A stretch of 22,074 nt of DNA from Bacteroidota bacterium (GTDB lineage: Bacteria; Bacteroidota; Bacteroidia; NS11-12g; UBA955), in the NCBI GenBank assembly GCA_947450015.1, contig CANFUB010000010.1, forward strand, positions 1-22,074. The letters run 5' to 3'. Position numbers and translations under genes: made by a program. Within the stretch, counting starts at the first letter, position 1, and each line of letters opens with the position of its first letter. Positions 8,509 to 15,967 of the stretch are shown one piece after another. The notes beneath the pieces were generated by a model. It had not been told where the DNA came from. It saw nothing but the letters and a program-made list of their open reading frames with translations, and searched no databases.

Positions 8509-9036
8509 ATGAAGCAGTATTTAAAGGTCGGTTCAATTCTCATTTTTATTTTTATTTCATGCATTCAATTAAGTGCAACTGAATTTAAAAGCACACCAAG
8601 AAAAAGTGTTGGACTTTATATAAATACTGGAATGAGTAGCTATAACACTGTATCTTATTGTATGGGAGTAAGAGGTCGTTATGCAATTAGTCAATTGGTA
8701 TCATTTGGCGCTGAATTAAATTACAACCAACATGTTTATCCGATGGGTAATTATGATGCCATGGGTGCTATGACGTTTTTGCGTTTTAGTAAACTCAATA
8801 AAGGATTTTATGCAGAAGGCGGTATTCAAGCTGGACGCATCGTGTCTTCAAGTCGCGCAAATCCAATTAATAAAGTACTCCCGTATTGTGCAGTAGGTTA
8901 TTGTATGCCTTTGAAGAATAAATTCACTTTAGATTTACAAATAAGACCAATCACTGCATTTAAATCGAAATCAGAAACAAATATTGCTAGTATTGCCCTT
9001 GAAAAGTTTTTTGTCGGTCTTAATTATAATTTCTAA
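8509..9036 (+). CDS. Small outer-membrane beta-barrel protein
   Basis: The protein has 175 residues. Residues 1 to about 23 are a signal peptide (basic start, IFIFIS core, cleavage near QLSA). The mature part alternates polar and hydrophobic residues in short strands separated by turns, and the chain ends in a strand terminating in Phe (VGLNYNF), the typical C-terminal signal for outer-membrane barrel insertion. The size suggests an eight-stranded barrel of the OmpA/OmpX-like or outer-membrane beta-barrel class found in many copies in Bacteroidota. The function is unknown; such proteins are structural or adhesive. It follows the MFS gene by 27 bases but has its own -7 element. Its stop is only 3 bases from the stop of the convergent thioesterase gene. 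Confidence 0.8.
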   Translation: MKQYLKVGSILIFIFISCIQLSATEFKSTPRKSVGLYINTGMSSYNTVSYCMGVRGRYAISQLVSFGAELNYNQHVYPMGNYDAMGAMTFLRFSKLNKGFYAEGGIQAGRIVSSSRANPINKVLPYCAVGYCMPLKNKFTLDLQIRPITAFKSKSETNIASIALEKFFVGLNYNF

Positions 9037-9039
9037 ATA

Positions 9040-9480
9040 CTAGTGTGTGTTAGCCTTTACAACACACATGGTGGCATAGCCTCTTGCTATGAGTGTTTCT
9101 TCACCTGTTTCTGATAAACAAATAACATCGGCTTCACAAAAGTGTAAGAGGTTACCAGCTTTAATCACTTTACCTCTTCCAATAACTTTGGCACCAGAGC
9201 CGGGTCGTAAATAAGATATTTTTAAATCCGAAGTTACCGTGCCTTCATCGGGCGATACCAATGAGTAAGCGGCAAAGCCCATTACCAAATCAGCCACAGT
9301 TGCTGTAACGCCACCATGGGTATAGCTAAATTGTTGTTGGTGTTTTTCTTCTAAAATTAATTCTCCTTCCACATAACCGGGTTCAATTTTTGTCAAGTCA
9401 AATCCTATGTGGTGCATGAAAAACTGTTTCTCTAATTTTTTGCGAATGGTTTTTTCAAAGTCGGGATTTTTGGTAATCAT
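9040..9480 (-). CDS. Hotdog-fold thioesterase, PaaI family
   Basis: This 146-residue cytoplasmic protein belongs to the PaaI/YbgC-like hotdog thioesterases that hydrolyse acyl-CoA esters. The hallmark is the H55-G-G motif followed by D64 (HGGVTATVADLVMG): the central hotdog helix with the oxyanion-hole glycines and the acidic catalytic residue. A C-terminal strand block (TSDLKISYLRP, then KAGNLLHFCEADV and GEETLIARGYAT) completes the fold. The acyl substrate cannot be deduced; phenylacetate-type or general CoA housekeeping are both possible. It lies 12 bases downstream of the TPR gene on the same strand and is probably co-transcribed with it. Confidence 0.93.
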   Translation of the reverse strand: MITKNPDFEKTIRKKLEKQFFMHHIGFDLTKIEPGYVEGELILEEKHQQQFSYTHGGVTATVADLVMGFAAYSLVSPDEGTVTSDLKISYLRPGSGAKVIGRGKVIKAGNLLHFCEADVICLSETGEETLIARGYATMCVVKANTH

Positions 9481-9492
9481 TAATATTTTTAT

Positions 9493-9804
9493 TTAAAAAG
9501 TAAGTTCTTCAAGCGCACTGCGCAATTCTCCAGCCGTTTTTTTATCGCCTTGTACTTGGGCCAATGCAATTCCTTTTTCATATGCGGCAATGGCTTTGTC
9601 CTCTTCGCCATTGGTTTCATATAGTTTCGCCAATTGATAATAATTGGCAAGGTAATCGGGAAATTGTGTTGCAATGAATTCGAACTTTTCTAAAGCCAAT
9701 GTATAGGTTTCGGCTGACATGTATTCCATCGCAATGCCAAAGTGTAGAAACGGATCGTTAGGTGTTTTTTCTAACCAATCCTGGAGTAATTTTAGACGTT
9801 GCAT
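9493..9804 (-). CDS. Small TPR protein
   Basis: The 103-residue protein is built almost entirely of tetratricopeptide-like helices. Residues about 16-49 (DPFLHFGIAMEYMSAE then ALEKFEFIATQFP) and 50-83 (DYLANYYQLAKLYETNGEEDKAIAAYEKGI split across two helices) carry the TPR pattern of small residues at positions 8, 20 and 27 and a Pro near the end. A partial third helix closes it. No signal peptide is present, so it is cytoplasmic. TPR proteins mediate protein-protein contacts and the partner is not evident. It is the first gene of a two-gene minus-strand unit with the thioesterase and is divergent from etfB. Confidence 0.9.
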   Translation of the reverse strand: MQRLKLLQDWLEKTPNDPFLHFGIAMEYMSAETYTLALEKFEFIATQFPDYLANYYQLAKLYETNGEEDKAIAAYEKGIALAQVQGDKKTAGELRSALEELTF

Positions 9805-9869
9805 AAAAAGAAATGTTTAATTGTTTATTTTCTATGCAAAACTCCTTTTTTCTTCGCACTTTTTATGCT

Positions 9870-9877
9870 TAATTTTG
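9870..9877 (+). promoter_or_regulatory. Predicted -7 promoter element of the etfB operon
   Basis: TAATTTTG fits TAnnTTTG and lies 15 bases before the etfB ATG at 9893. A run of T at 9846-9852 occupies the -33 position without a good TTG. The element shows that the upstream in-frame ATG at 9821 is outside the transcript. Confidence 0.6.
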
Positions 9878-9892
9878 CAACAATCAATTAAC

Positions 9893-10630
9893 ATGAAAAT
9901 TTTAGTGTGCATGAGCGTAGTTCCAGATACAACTACCAAGATTACATTTACCGACAATAACACCAAATTTAATACTGCAGGTGTTCAGTTTATAATTAAT
10001 CCTTACGATGAATTATCATTGACCAAAGCTTTGGAAATTACCGAAAAATCTGGTGGTTCAGTGACAGTTGCTACTGTAGGTTTAGCCGACGCAGATGCTG
10101 TAATTAGAAAAGCATTGGCCATTGGTGCAAATGATGCTATTAGAATTAATGCCAATCCAAGTGATGGTCAGTTTGTAGCAGAGCAATTAGCAGCCATTGC
10201 ACAACAAGGCGCATATGATATGGTACTTACTGGTAGAGAAAGTATTGATTACAATGGTGGTCAGGTTTGCGGTCTACTAGGTGCTTTATTAAATTGGCCT
10301 TCCGTAAATGTATGTACTAAAATGGATGTAATAGATGGCAAAGCGCATTTCGAAAGAGACATTGATGGCGGTCGCGAAACCATTGAAGCTGTATTGCCAG
10401 TTGTGGCAAGCGCGCAAAAAGATTTATGTGAGCCTCGCATTCCAAATATGAAAGGCATTATGGCAGCCAGAACAAAACCACTAACAGTGGTTGAGCCAAT
10501 AGCTGTTGATGGCTTTGGACAATACAATAGTTTTGAAAATCCAATTGCTAAGCAAGCCGTTAAATTATTTGACGCGCAAAACGCAGCACAATTAATAGAC
10601 GCATTAAAGAACGAAGCCAAAGTAATATAA
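9893..10630 (+). CDS. etfB: Electron transfer flavoprotein, beta subunit
   Basis: EtfB is the AMP- or FAD-binding small subunit of electron transfer flavoprotein, which accepts electrons from acyl-CoA and other flavin dehydrogenases and passes them to quinone via ETF dehydrogenase. With the ATG at 9893 the protein has 245 residues, close to the usual length, and opens with the family signature MKILVCMSVVPDT. The nucleotide-binding GRESIDYNGGQV segment starts at about residue 114, and the following ERDIDGGRETIEAVLPVV and PRIPNMKGIMAARTK segments are family-typical. It is the first gene of a cluster with etfA 13 bases downstream. The signature strands match a cytoplasmic ETF rather than a nitrogen-fixation FixA. 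Confidence 0.96.
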   Translation: MKILVCMSVVPDTTTKITFTDNNTKFNTAGVQFIINPYDELSLTKALEITEKSGGSVTVATVGLADADAVIRKALAIGANDAIRINANPSDGQFVAEQLAAIAQQGAYDMVLTGRESIDYNGGQVCGLLGALLNWPSVNVCTKMDVIDGKAHFERDIDGGRETIEAVLPVVASAQKDLCEPRIPNMKGIMAARTKPLTVVEPIAVDGFGQYNSFENPIAKQAVKLFDAQNAAQLIDALKNEAKVI

Positions 10631-10643
10631 AACAAAGAAGATA

Positions 10644-11582
10644 ATGACAGGTATATACGCAGAAAACTCAGAAGGTATTTTTAAAAAATCAGTATTAGAG
10701 GCCGCTTCATACGCTTCTCAAATAAGTACAGATGGTGTAACCGCCATTTGCATCGGTTCTCCAAATGACGGGGAAGCTGATAAATTAGCAAAATATGGAG
10801 TAACAAAACTCATAATCGTTGAAGGTTTAACGGCCTTTGATGCTCAAAATTATAGCAAAGCGATGGCAGCTCATTTAGCTGGCATCAAAACATTGGTAAT
10901 TGCCAATACATACGAAGGCAAGGCTTTAGCACCAAGGGTTGCGGTATTAATGAATGCTTCATTAGCAACCAATGTCGTGGCATTGCCAGATACATCAAAT
11001 GGATTTGTTGTTAAACGCGGGGTGTTTTCTGGTAAAGGATTCGCACATGTGCAATTGAGCAGAGAAAATAAAATTGTAGCCATTACGCCTAATAGCATTG
11101 AATTAAAGGAAAACCAAGTAAGTATTGTTGTTGAAAAAACAGCAGTTTCAGAAACAGGAAATCTTACTAAGATAACGGCTTCGAATAAAGCTGCGGGTAA
11201 AATTCCATTGACCGAAGCCGAAATCGTTGTGTCTGCTGGTCGCGGTATGAAAGGACCAGAGAACTGGGGCATGGTTGAAGAACTGGCCGGTTTATTAGGT
11301 GCAGCCACCGCTTGTTCGAAACCTGTAAGTGATATGGATTGGCGTCCACATAGCGAACACGTTGGTCAAACTGGTATTACCATTAAACCTAATTTATACA
11401 TTGCAATTGGTATCTCTGGTGCAATTCAGCATTTGGCCGGTGTAAGCAGTAGTAAAGTAATTGTGGTTATCAATAAAGATCCTGAGGCACCTTTCTTCAA
11501 GGCCGCTGATTATGGTATCGTAGGCGATGCTTTTGAAGTATTACCTCAGTTAATAGCCGCTGCCAAAGCAGCCCAAAACTAG
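10644..11582 (+). CDS. etfA: Electron transfer flavoprotein, alpha subunit
   Basis: EtfA pairs with EtfB and carries the redox-active FAD. The 312-residue protein has the N-terminal alpha/beta ETF domain (residues 1 to about 180) and the C-terminal FAD-binding domain. That domain shows VSAGRGMKGPENW with R200, the SEHVGQTGITIKP segment, YIAIGISGAIQHLAG and INKDPEAPFFKAADYGIVGD, all characteristic of the family. It begins 13 bases after etfB with an AG-rich stretch (AAAGAAGATA) in front of the ATG. The bifunctional nuclease gene begins 7 bases after its stop, so the three are almost certainly one operon. Confidence 0.97.
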   Translation: MTGIYAENSEGIFKKSVLEAASYASQISTDGVTAICIGSPNDGEADKLAKYGVTKLIIVEGLTAFDAQNYSKAMAAHLAGIKTLVIANTYEGKALAPRVAVLMNASLATNVVALPDTSNGFVVKRGVFSGKGFAHVQLSRENKIVAITPNSIELKENQVSIVVEKTAVSETGNLTKITASNKAAGKIPLTEAEIVVSAGRGMKGPENWGMVEELAGLLGAATACSKPVSDMDWRPHSEHVGQTGITIKPNLYIAIGISGAIQHLAGVSSSKVIVVINKDPEAPFFKAADYGIVGDAFEVLPQLIAAAKAAQN

Positions 11583-11589
11583 ATTTATT

Positions 11590-12180
11590 TTGTATAAAGT
11601 TCAAGTTGATATATATGGAATAGCGCCCAGTCAGATGCAAGGCTCATACAGCTTGATTTTGGCTGAGCAGGAGGGTGAGCGTAAAATTCCAATTATCGTA
11701 GGTCAATATGAAGCCCAAGCAATTGCTATTCAAATTGAAGGCATCAATACTGGGCGACCATTAACCCATGATTTGTTTTTAGCCTTTGCGAAAAAATTTG
11801 ATATTCAAATAAACGAAGTATTTATTCATCAACTAAAAGAAGGCGTATTTTATTCGTTGTTAATTTGCGAAAGCAATGGTGTAGTGCATGAAATTGACAG
11901 CAGAACAAGCGATGCCATTGCATTGGCCGTTAGATTCGATTGTCCAATTTATACAACTGAAGAAATTTTAGATGCAGCGGGTATTTCAATTGATGACCAA
12001 TCGATAGAGAAACCAGGGCGCGGTAAGCCTGATGTTCCATCACAAAAGCCAAAAGAGGAATTTGATTTATTTAAAAATAAAACCTTAGAGGAATTAGAAC
12101 GCATGCTTGATGCAGCGCTAAATAACGAAGATTATATGAAAGCTGCGCAAATAAGGGATGAAATTGACAAAAGGAAATAA
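11590..12180 (+). CDS. Bifunctional nuclease family protein (DUF151) with C-terminal UVR motif
   Basis: Residues 1 to about 135 form the BFN/DUF151 domain, recognisable by EGERKIPIIVGQYEAQAIAIQ, RPLTHDLF and DSRTSDAIALAVRFDCPIY; family members have been described as RNase/DNase with dual activity, mostly from plant and archaeal or bacterial studies. A Pro/Lys-rich linker follows. The last about 30 residues (LEELERMLDAALNNEDY then AAQIRDEID) match the UvrB/UvrC interaction (UVR) helical hairpin. The start is TTG at 11590, 7 bases after the etfA stop; the next Met is residue 16, inside the domain. The gene sits in the etf operon, a common arrangement in Bacteroidota. The biological substrate here is not established. 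Confidence 0.93.
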   Translation: MYKVQVDIYGIAPSQMQGSYSLILAEQEGERKIPIIVGQYEAQAIAIQIEGINTGRPLTHDLFLAFAKKFDIQINEVFIHQLKEGVFYSLLICESNGVVHEIDSRTSDAIALAVRFDCPIYTTEEILDAAGISIDDQSIEKPGRGKPDVPSQKPKEEFDLFKNKTLEELERMLDAALNNEDYMKAAQIRDEIDKRK

Positions 12181-12532
12181 ATACTTTTTTTTACTCGCAT
12201 CATTGTTGGTATTAAATGCGTGTAGCCATATTTCTGAAAGGGAAATGGCCATTGGAAAGTGGCGTTTTGTAGAAGTTTCTATCCGAGATACACCGATTTT
12301 CCCAATCATAGAAACCGATTTCATGGATTTAAATGCGGATAGTACCTTTCATTATGAAATTACCGAAGCCAATAAAACAATGGATGGTACTTGGGAATAC
12401 CGTGAACACGCGCTTGTTTTAAAATACATTAAGCCCGATACCACGCGGATTTTCCCTATCGAAATTCTTTCCAAATTCGACCTGATTTTCAACGAAAACG
12501 AAAAACACTTTGTTTTAAAACGTTCGCAATAA
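12158..12532 (+). CDS. Small lipocalin-like lipoprotein
   Basis: The 124-residue protein starts with a lipoprotein signal peptide whose lipobox is LNAC, with Cys at residue 22, so it should be lipid-anchored in the cell envelope. The mature part has the layout of a small lipocalin-like barrel: an IGKWRFVEVS opening, DLNADSTFHYEI, GTWEYREHALVLKY and a closing strand near the C-terminus. No ligand is evident. Its ATG lies inside the end of the nuclease gene in another reading frame (23-base overlap), preceded by AAGGG, which may serve as a ribosome binding site and suggests translational coupling. It is therefore the probable last gene of the etf operon. Confidence 0.8.
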   Translation: MKLTKGNKYFFLLASLLVLNACSHISEREMAIGKWRFVEVSIRDTPIFPIIETDFMDLNADSTFHYEITEANKTMDGTWEYREHALVLKYIKPDTTRIFPIEILSKFDLIFNENEKHFVLKRSQ

Positions 12533-12579
12533 ATTTTCACTTTTTGTTTTTCTTTTAAAAAAAATACTAAATTGCAACC

Positions 12580-13398
12580 ATGTTGATTAGTTTCAATGGG
12601 GTTTTAACTGACGCAGACGATAAAATTTTCTCGTCTCATAGCCGTATTTACAAATATGGGGATGGTTTTTTCGAAAGCATTAAAATCATTCAAAGAACAC
12701 CTCAGCTATTTAATCTCCACTATGCCAGAATCACAAGAGCTGCCAAACTTTTTAAAATTCAGTTGAACGAAAAATGGACCCAAAATTTTTTCACAGAACA
12801 ACTCAATTTATTGTGCTTGAAAAATGGATTTGTAAATGCGAGATGTCGCATTACGTTTTACCGCGATTCACAAGGCTATTACGCCCCAATTTCAAATAAA
12901 GGCAGTTTTATTATCGAACTTTCCGAAGACAATGGCGTATACCGCTTAAATGATAAAGGCTTAACATTGGGGTCTTATGGCCAAATCATGAAGCCTTCGA
13001 ATTTTGTAAGTTTTTTTAAGCCACTTTCTGCCATCAATTATGTAATGGCTGGTATTGCAGCACAAGAACAAGGTTGCGATTCAGTGGTTTTATACAACGA
13101 AAGCAATCGAATTTGTGAAGCACACAATGCCAATATTTTCATTTTTAGGGATGATGAAATTATTACACCTTCGCTAGGTGAATATTGTTTGGACGGGGTA
13201 ATGCGCCAACATATAATTGCCAGATGTAAGGCATTGAACAAACCATTGTTTCAAGAAGAAATCACGGAAGAGGCTTTACTAATGGCCGACGAAGTGTTTG
13301 TAACCAATGCAAGTAAAGGCATTCAATGGGTAGAAAGCTATGGAGGAAAATTCTATGGCTTTGAGCGCGTTCAAGAACTCTTCTCAGAGTTATTTTAA
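12580..13398 (+). CDS. Fold-type IV PLP enzyme (aminotransferase class IV / aminodeoxychorismate lyase-like)
   Basis: This 272-residue cytoplasmic protein belongs to the branched-chain aminotransferase / D-amino acid aminotransferase / aminodeoxychorismate lyase family. Visible marks are the N-terminal YGDGFFES at 26-33, the PLP lysine K147 within SFFKPLSAINYVMAG, E180 in CEAHNANIFIF (the usual E-x5-N-x-F pattern) and the PLP-phosphate loop TNASKGIQWV near residue 242. Its short length is closer to aminodeoxychorismate lyase (folate synthesis) than to branched-chain aminotransferase, but substrate choice cannot be read from the sequence. A degenerate promoter is possible before it (TTG at 12544-12546, TAAATTG at 12568-12574). 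Its stop codon overlaps that of the convergent peptidase. Confidence 0.9.
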   Translation: MLISFNGVLTDADDKIFSSHSRIYKYGDGFFESIKIIQRTPQLFNLHYARITRAAKLFKIQLNEKWTQNFFTEQLNLLCLKNGFVNARCRITFYRDSQGYYAPISNKGSFIIELSEDNGVYRLNDKGLTLGSYGQIMKPSNFVSFFKPLSAINYVMAGIAAQEQGCDSVVLYNESNRICEAHNANIFIFRDDEIITPSLGEYCLDGVMRQHIIARCKALNKPLFQEEITEEALLMADEVFVTNASKGIQWVESYGGKFYGFERVQELFSELF

Positions 13399-15530
13399 TT
13401 ATTAATTTTAGTAATTCCCATATTGTATAGGGCAAATGCAAACTTGTCTGCATACTCGGCAATAACCATTGCAGTTGGTTTACCTGCGCCATGTCCCGCT
13501 TTTGTCTCAATGCGAATAAGGGTTGGGTTTGGTCCATCGTTATTGGCTTGTAATCGCGCGGCAAATTTGAACGAATGAGCAGGTACCACCCTGTCGTCAT
13601 GGTCGCCTGTAGTTACCAGTGTGGCTGGATAGTTTTTTCCTTTGTGTAAATTGTGATAAGGAGAGTAGCGCAAGAGGTAGTTTAACATTTCCAATGAATC
13701 ATCGGCAGTGCCATAATCATAAGCCCATCCAGCACCCGCTGTGAATTTATGATAGCGCAACATGTCTAAAACGCCCACTGCAGGCAATGCCACTTTGAAG
13801 AGTTCGGGTCTTTGCGTCATACACGCACCTACCAGTAAACCACCGTTCGATCCACCTGAAATGGCCAGGGTAGATGAACTTGTGTATTTTTCTTTGATAA
13901 GCCATTCAGCCGCTGCTATAAAATCATCAAATACATTTTGTTTCTGCATTTTTGTACCTGCATCGTGCCATGCTTTGCCATATTCGCCACCACCGCGCAA
14001 ATTGGGTACAGCATATACACCTCCAACTTCAAGCCAAGCAACCATGGCGGTACTAAATGCGGGTGTTAAGCTAACATCGAATCCACCGTATCCATAAAGA
14101 ATAGTTGGATTGTTGCCATTCATTTTTATTCCTTTCTTATGCGTTATTATCATAGGAATTTTAGTGCCATCCTTACTCGTATAAAAAATTTGATTAGACT
14201 CATATCCACTAGGGTCGAATTGTATGCCCGATTTTTTATAAACGGCTGATTGACCAGTTACCACATCATAACTATAGATAGTGCTAGGACTGATATAACT
14301 CGTATATGAATAATACAATTTAGTTTCTTCCCATTTGCCACTGATACCTTCGGCAGTGCCTTTTCCTGGCAAAGTAATTTCGTGCTCCAATTTGCCATTC
14401 AAATCGTATTGTAACATTTGTGAGGTGGCATCCTTCAAATAACTCGCAAATAATTTACCGCCACCAGTGCTGATCGATAATGGCATAGTCGTTTCTGGAA
14501 TTACATCTACCCAATGTTCAGGTGCTAAATGTTTGATATCTGTTTTAACCAAACGCATATTAGGTGCATTTAAATCACTTAAGATAAAAACAGTTGAACC
14601 TTCTGTGTGTACGATGTTATTGTTGTTATCGAAGTTCTTAACAATGGGTTGAATAGGGGCGTTCTTTGTATTTAGTTCTTGAATATAAAGTTCGTTGCCA
14701 TTGGTTGATGTGGCAGCTGTTATAATTAAATATTGTTCGTCTTCTGAAACACCACCGCCAACATATCTTCTTGGTGTTTTACTGCCACCGAAAATTAAAA
14801 CATCTTCAGATTGTTTGGCCCCAAGTTGATGGAAGTATAATTTATGTTGATCTGTTTTTGCCGAAAGTTGACTGGCATTAATAGGTTTGTCATAACTGCT
14901 GTAATAAAAGCCTTCATTGCCTTTCCATGAAAGACCGCTGAACTTAACATCTTTAAGAGTATCATCTACCACTTTTTTTGTTTCTGCATCTAGCACAATT
15001 ACTTTTCTCCAATCGCTTCCGCCTTCGCTTATTTGATAGGCAACTAAACTGCCATCTTTGCTAAAGTCGATGCCGCCAAGTGAAGTGGTGCCATCGGGCG
15101 AAAATGTATTGGGATCTAAAAATATTTCAGCTACACCATTCTCTACTTGTCGATAAAGCACACTTTGGTTTTGTAAGCCATCATTCTTAAAAAAGTAAGT
15201 GTATTTGCCTTCTTTAAAAGGTGCTGTATAGCGTTCGTAGTTCCATATTTCAGACAATCGTTTTTTTATTTCATCGCGGTAGGGGATTTTATCAAGATAC
15301 CCGAAGCTTAGTTTATTTTGGGCTTCAATCCATGCTTTCGTTTTTTCGCTTTGGTCGTCTTCTAACCATCTGTATGGGTCTGAAATAATTTTACCAAATA
15401 ATGTATCGGCAGTATTGGTGGTGTCTGTTTTAGGGTAATTCATTTTGATAGCTTCCGTTTTGTTGTTTGGCTTACATGCATACAGCGCAAGTGCTGTAAT
15501 TATTGTGGCGAAAATATTAAACTTCTTCAT
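13395..15530 (-). CDS. Prolyl oligopeptidase (S9A) lipoprotein
   Basis: This 711-residue serine peptidase cleaves short peptides after proline. The signal peptide ends in a lipobox, LYAC with Cys19, so the protein is predicted to be lipid-anchored in the periplasm or outer membrane. Residues about 30-430 cover the N-terminal strand and the seven-bladed beta-propeller that gates access (DPYRWLEDD near the start). The C-terminal alpha/beta hydrolase domain carries the catalytic triad: S561 in GGSNGG, D646 in DHDDRV (the neighbouring D645 is the alternative) and H680 in AGHGAG, close to the spacing in mammalian prolyl oligopeptidase. Its length is normal. A -7 element lies 4 bases before its ATG. 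The stop overlaps the convergent PLP-enzyme gene by 4 bases. Confidence 0.96.
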   Translation of the reverse strand: MKKFNIFATIITALALYACKPNNKTEAIKMNYPKTDTTNTADTLFGKIISDPYRWLEDDQSEKTKAWIEAQNKLSFGYLDKIPYRDEIKKRLSEIWNYERYTAPFKEGKYTYFFKNDGLQNQSVLYRQVENGVAEIFLDPNTFSPDGTTSLGGIDFSKDGSLVAYQISEGGSDWRKVIVLDAETKKVVDDTLKDVKFSGLSWKGNEGFYYSSYDKPINASQLSAKTDQHKLYFHQLGAKQSEDVLIFGGSKTPRRYVGGGVSEDEQYLIITAATSTNGNELYIQELNTKNAPIQPIVKNFDNNNNIVHTEGSTVFILSDLNAPNMRLVKTDIKHLAPEHWVDVIPETTMPLSISTGGGKLFASYLKDATSQMLQYDLNGKLEHEITLPGKGTAEGISGKWEETKLYYSYTSYISPSTIYSYDVVTGQSAVYKKSGIQFDPSGYESNQIFYTSKDGTKIPMIITHKKGIKMNGNNPTILYGYGGFDVSLTPAFSTAMVAWLEVGGVYAVPNLRGGGEYGKAWHDAGTKMQKQNVFDDFIAAAEWLIKEKYTSSSTLAISGGSNGGLLVGACMTQRPELFKVALPAVGVLDMLRYHKFTAGAGWAYDYGTADDSLEMLNYLLRYSPYHNLHKGKNYPATLVTTGDHDDRVVPAHSFKFAARLQANNDGPNPTLIRIETKAGHGAGKPTAMVIAEYADKFAFALYNMGITKINN

Positions 15531-15534
15531 TTAA

Positions 15535-15542
15535 CAAAAATA
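15535..15542 (-). promoter_or_regulatory. Predicted -7 promoter element of the prolyl oligopeptidase gene
   Basis: On the minus strand TATTTTTG fits TAnnTTTG and ends 4 bases before the ATG at 15530. No TTG is found at a 19-23 base spacing, so the promoter may depend on an activator or be weak. The first 11-base direct repeat (15544-15554) begins 2 bases upstream of this element. Confidence 0.5.
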
Positions 15543-15543
15543 T

Positions 15544-15575
15544 AGAATTCAATTTATATTTATAAGAATTCAATT
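15544..15575. repeat. Two perfect 11-bp direct repeats, 21 bp apart (candidate operator)
   Basis: AGAATTCAATT occurs at 15544-15554 and again at 15565-15575, a start-to-start spacing of 21 bases, which equals two helical turns. Both sit in the 137-base divergent region between the prolyl oligopeptidase gene and the DUF2089 operon, beside the peptidase -7 element. The same-face spacing is typical of sites for a protein binding as repeated units. The regulator is unknown; the adjacent DUF2089 protein is a candidate. Confidence 0.55.
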
Positions 15576-15642
15576 AATAAGACCAAAAATGCACTTTATC
15601 GAAAAATAAAATAAATAAAATTAAAAATATAATTAATAATAT

Positions 15643-15650
15643 TAATTTTG
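15643..15650 (+). promoter_or_regulatory. Predicted -7 promoter element of the DUF2089 operon
   Basis: TAATTTTG fits TAnnTTTG and is followed 17 bases later by the ATG at 15668. No TTG lies at the -33 position; the upstream DNA is almost pure A and T. The element would give a leader of roughly a dozen bases. Confidence 0.5.
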
Positions 15651-15667
15651 TAATACAATTTATTAAT

Positions 15668-15964
15668 ATGACAGTTCAAAAAATATTACCCGTTACTTGT
15701 CCAAGTTGCGCTGGCAGAATGAAAGTACAGCGTTTGCATTGCAATAATTGCGATACCTCCATTGAAGGCGCATTCGAATTACCTGTTTTAAATCATTTGA
15801 ATGCCGAGGAACTTGATTTCGTGTTGCAGTTTGTAAAAACCAGCGGAAGTATCAAGGATATTTCAAGCCAATTGGGTTTCAGTTATCCAACCGTTAGAAA
15901 TATGCTCGATGATTTAATAAAGAAAATAACACAAACAGAAAAAGAATTAAAAGCAAAAAAATAG
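15668..15964 (+). CDS. DUF2089-family zinc-ribbon/HTH regulator
   Basis: The 98-residue protein has an N-terminal zinc ribbon with paired cysteines C11-x2-C14 and C25-x2-C28. The family-typical segment IEGAFELPVLNHL follows, and then a helix-turn-helix region at about 56-80 (SIKDISSQLGFSYPTVRNML), where the SYPTVRNMLD recognition helix is the DUF2089 hallmark. It ends in a Lys-rich helix. The fold points to a DNA-binding regulator, but its ligand and targets are not known from the sequence. It heads a four-gene operon, with the next ATG only 3 bases after its stop, so it probably controls that operon, perhaps through the direct repeats at 15544-15575. Confidence 0.9.
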   Translation: MTVQKILPVTCPSCAGRMKVQRLHCNNCDTSIEGAFELPVLNHLNAEELDFVLQFVKTSGSIKDISSQLGFSYPTVRNMLDDLIKKITQTEKELKAKK

Positions 15965-15967
15965 GAG

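Noticed and set aside
9821..9892. Upstream ATG giving a 269-residue EtfB
   Set aside because: The extra 24 residues are translated promoter DNA (the -7 element at 9870-9877 lies inside them); the MKILVCM start at 9893 fits the family.
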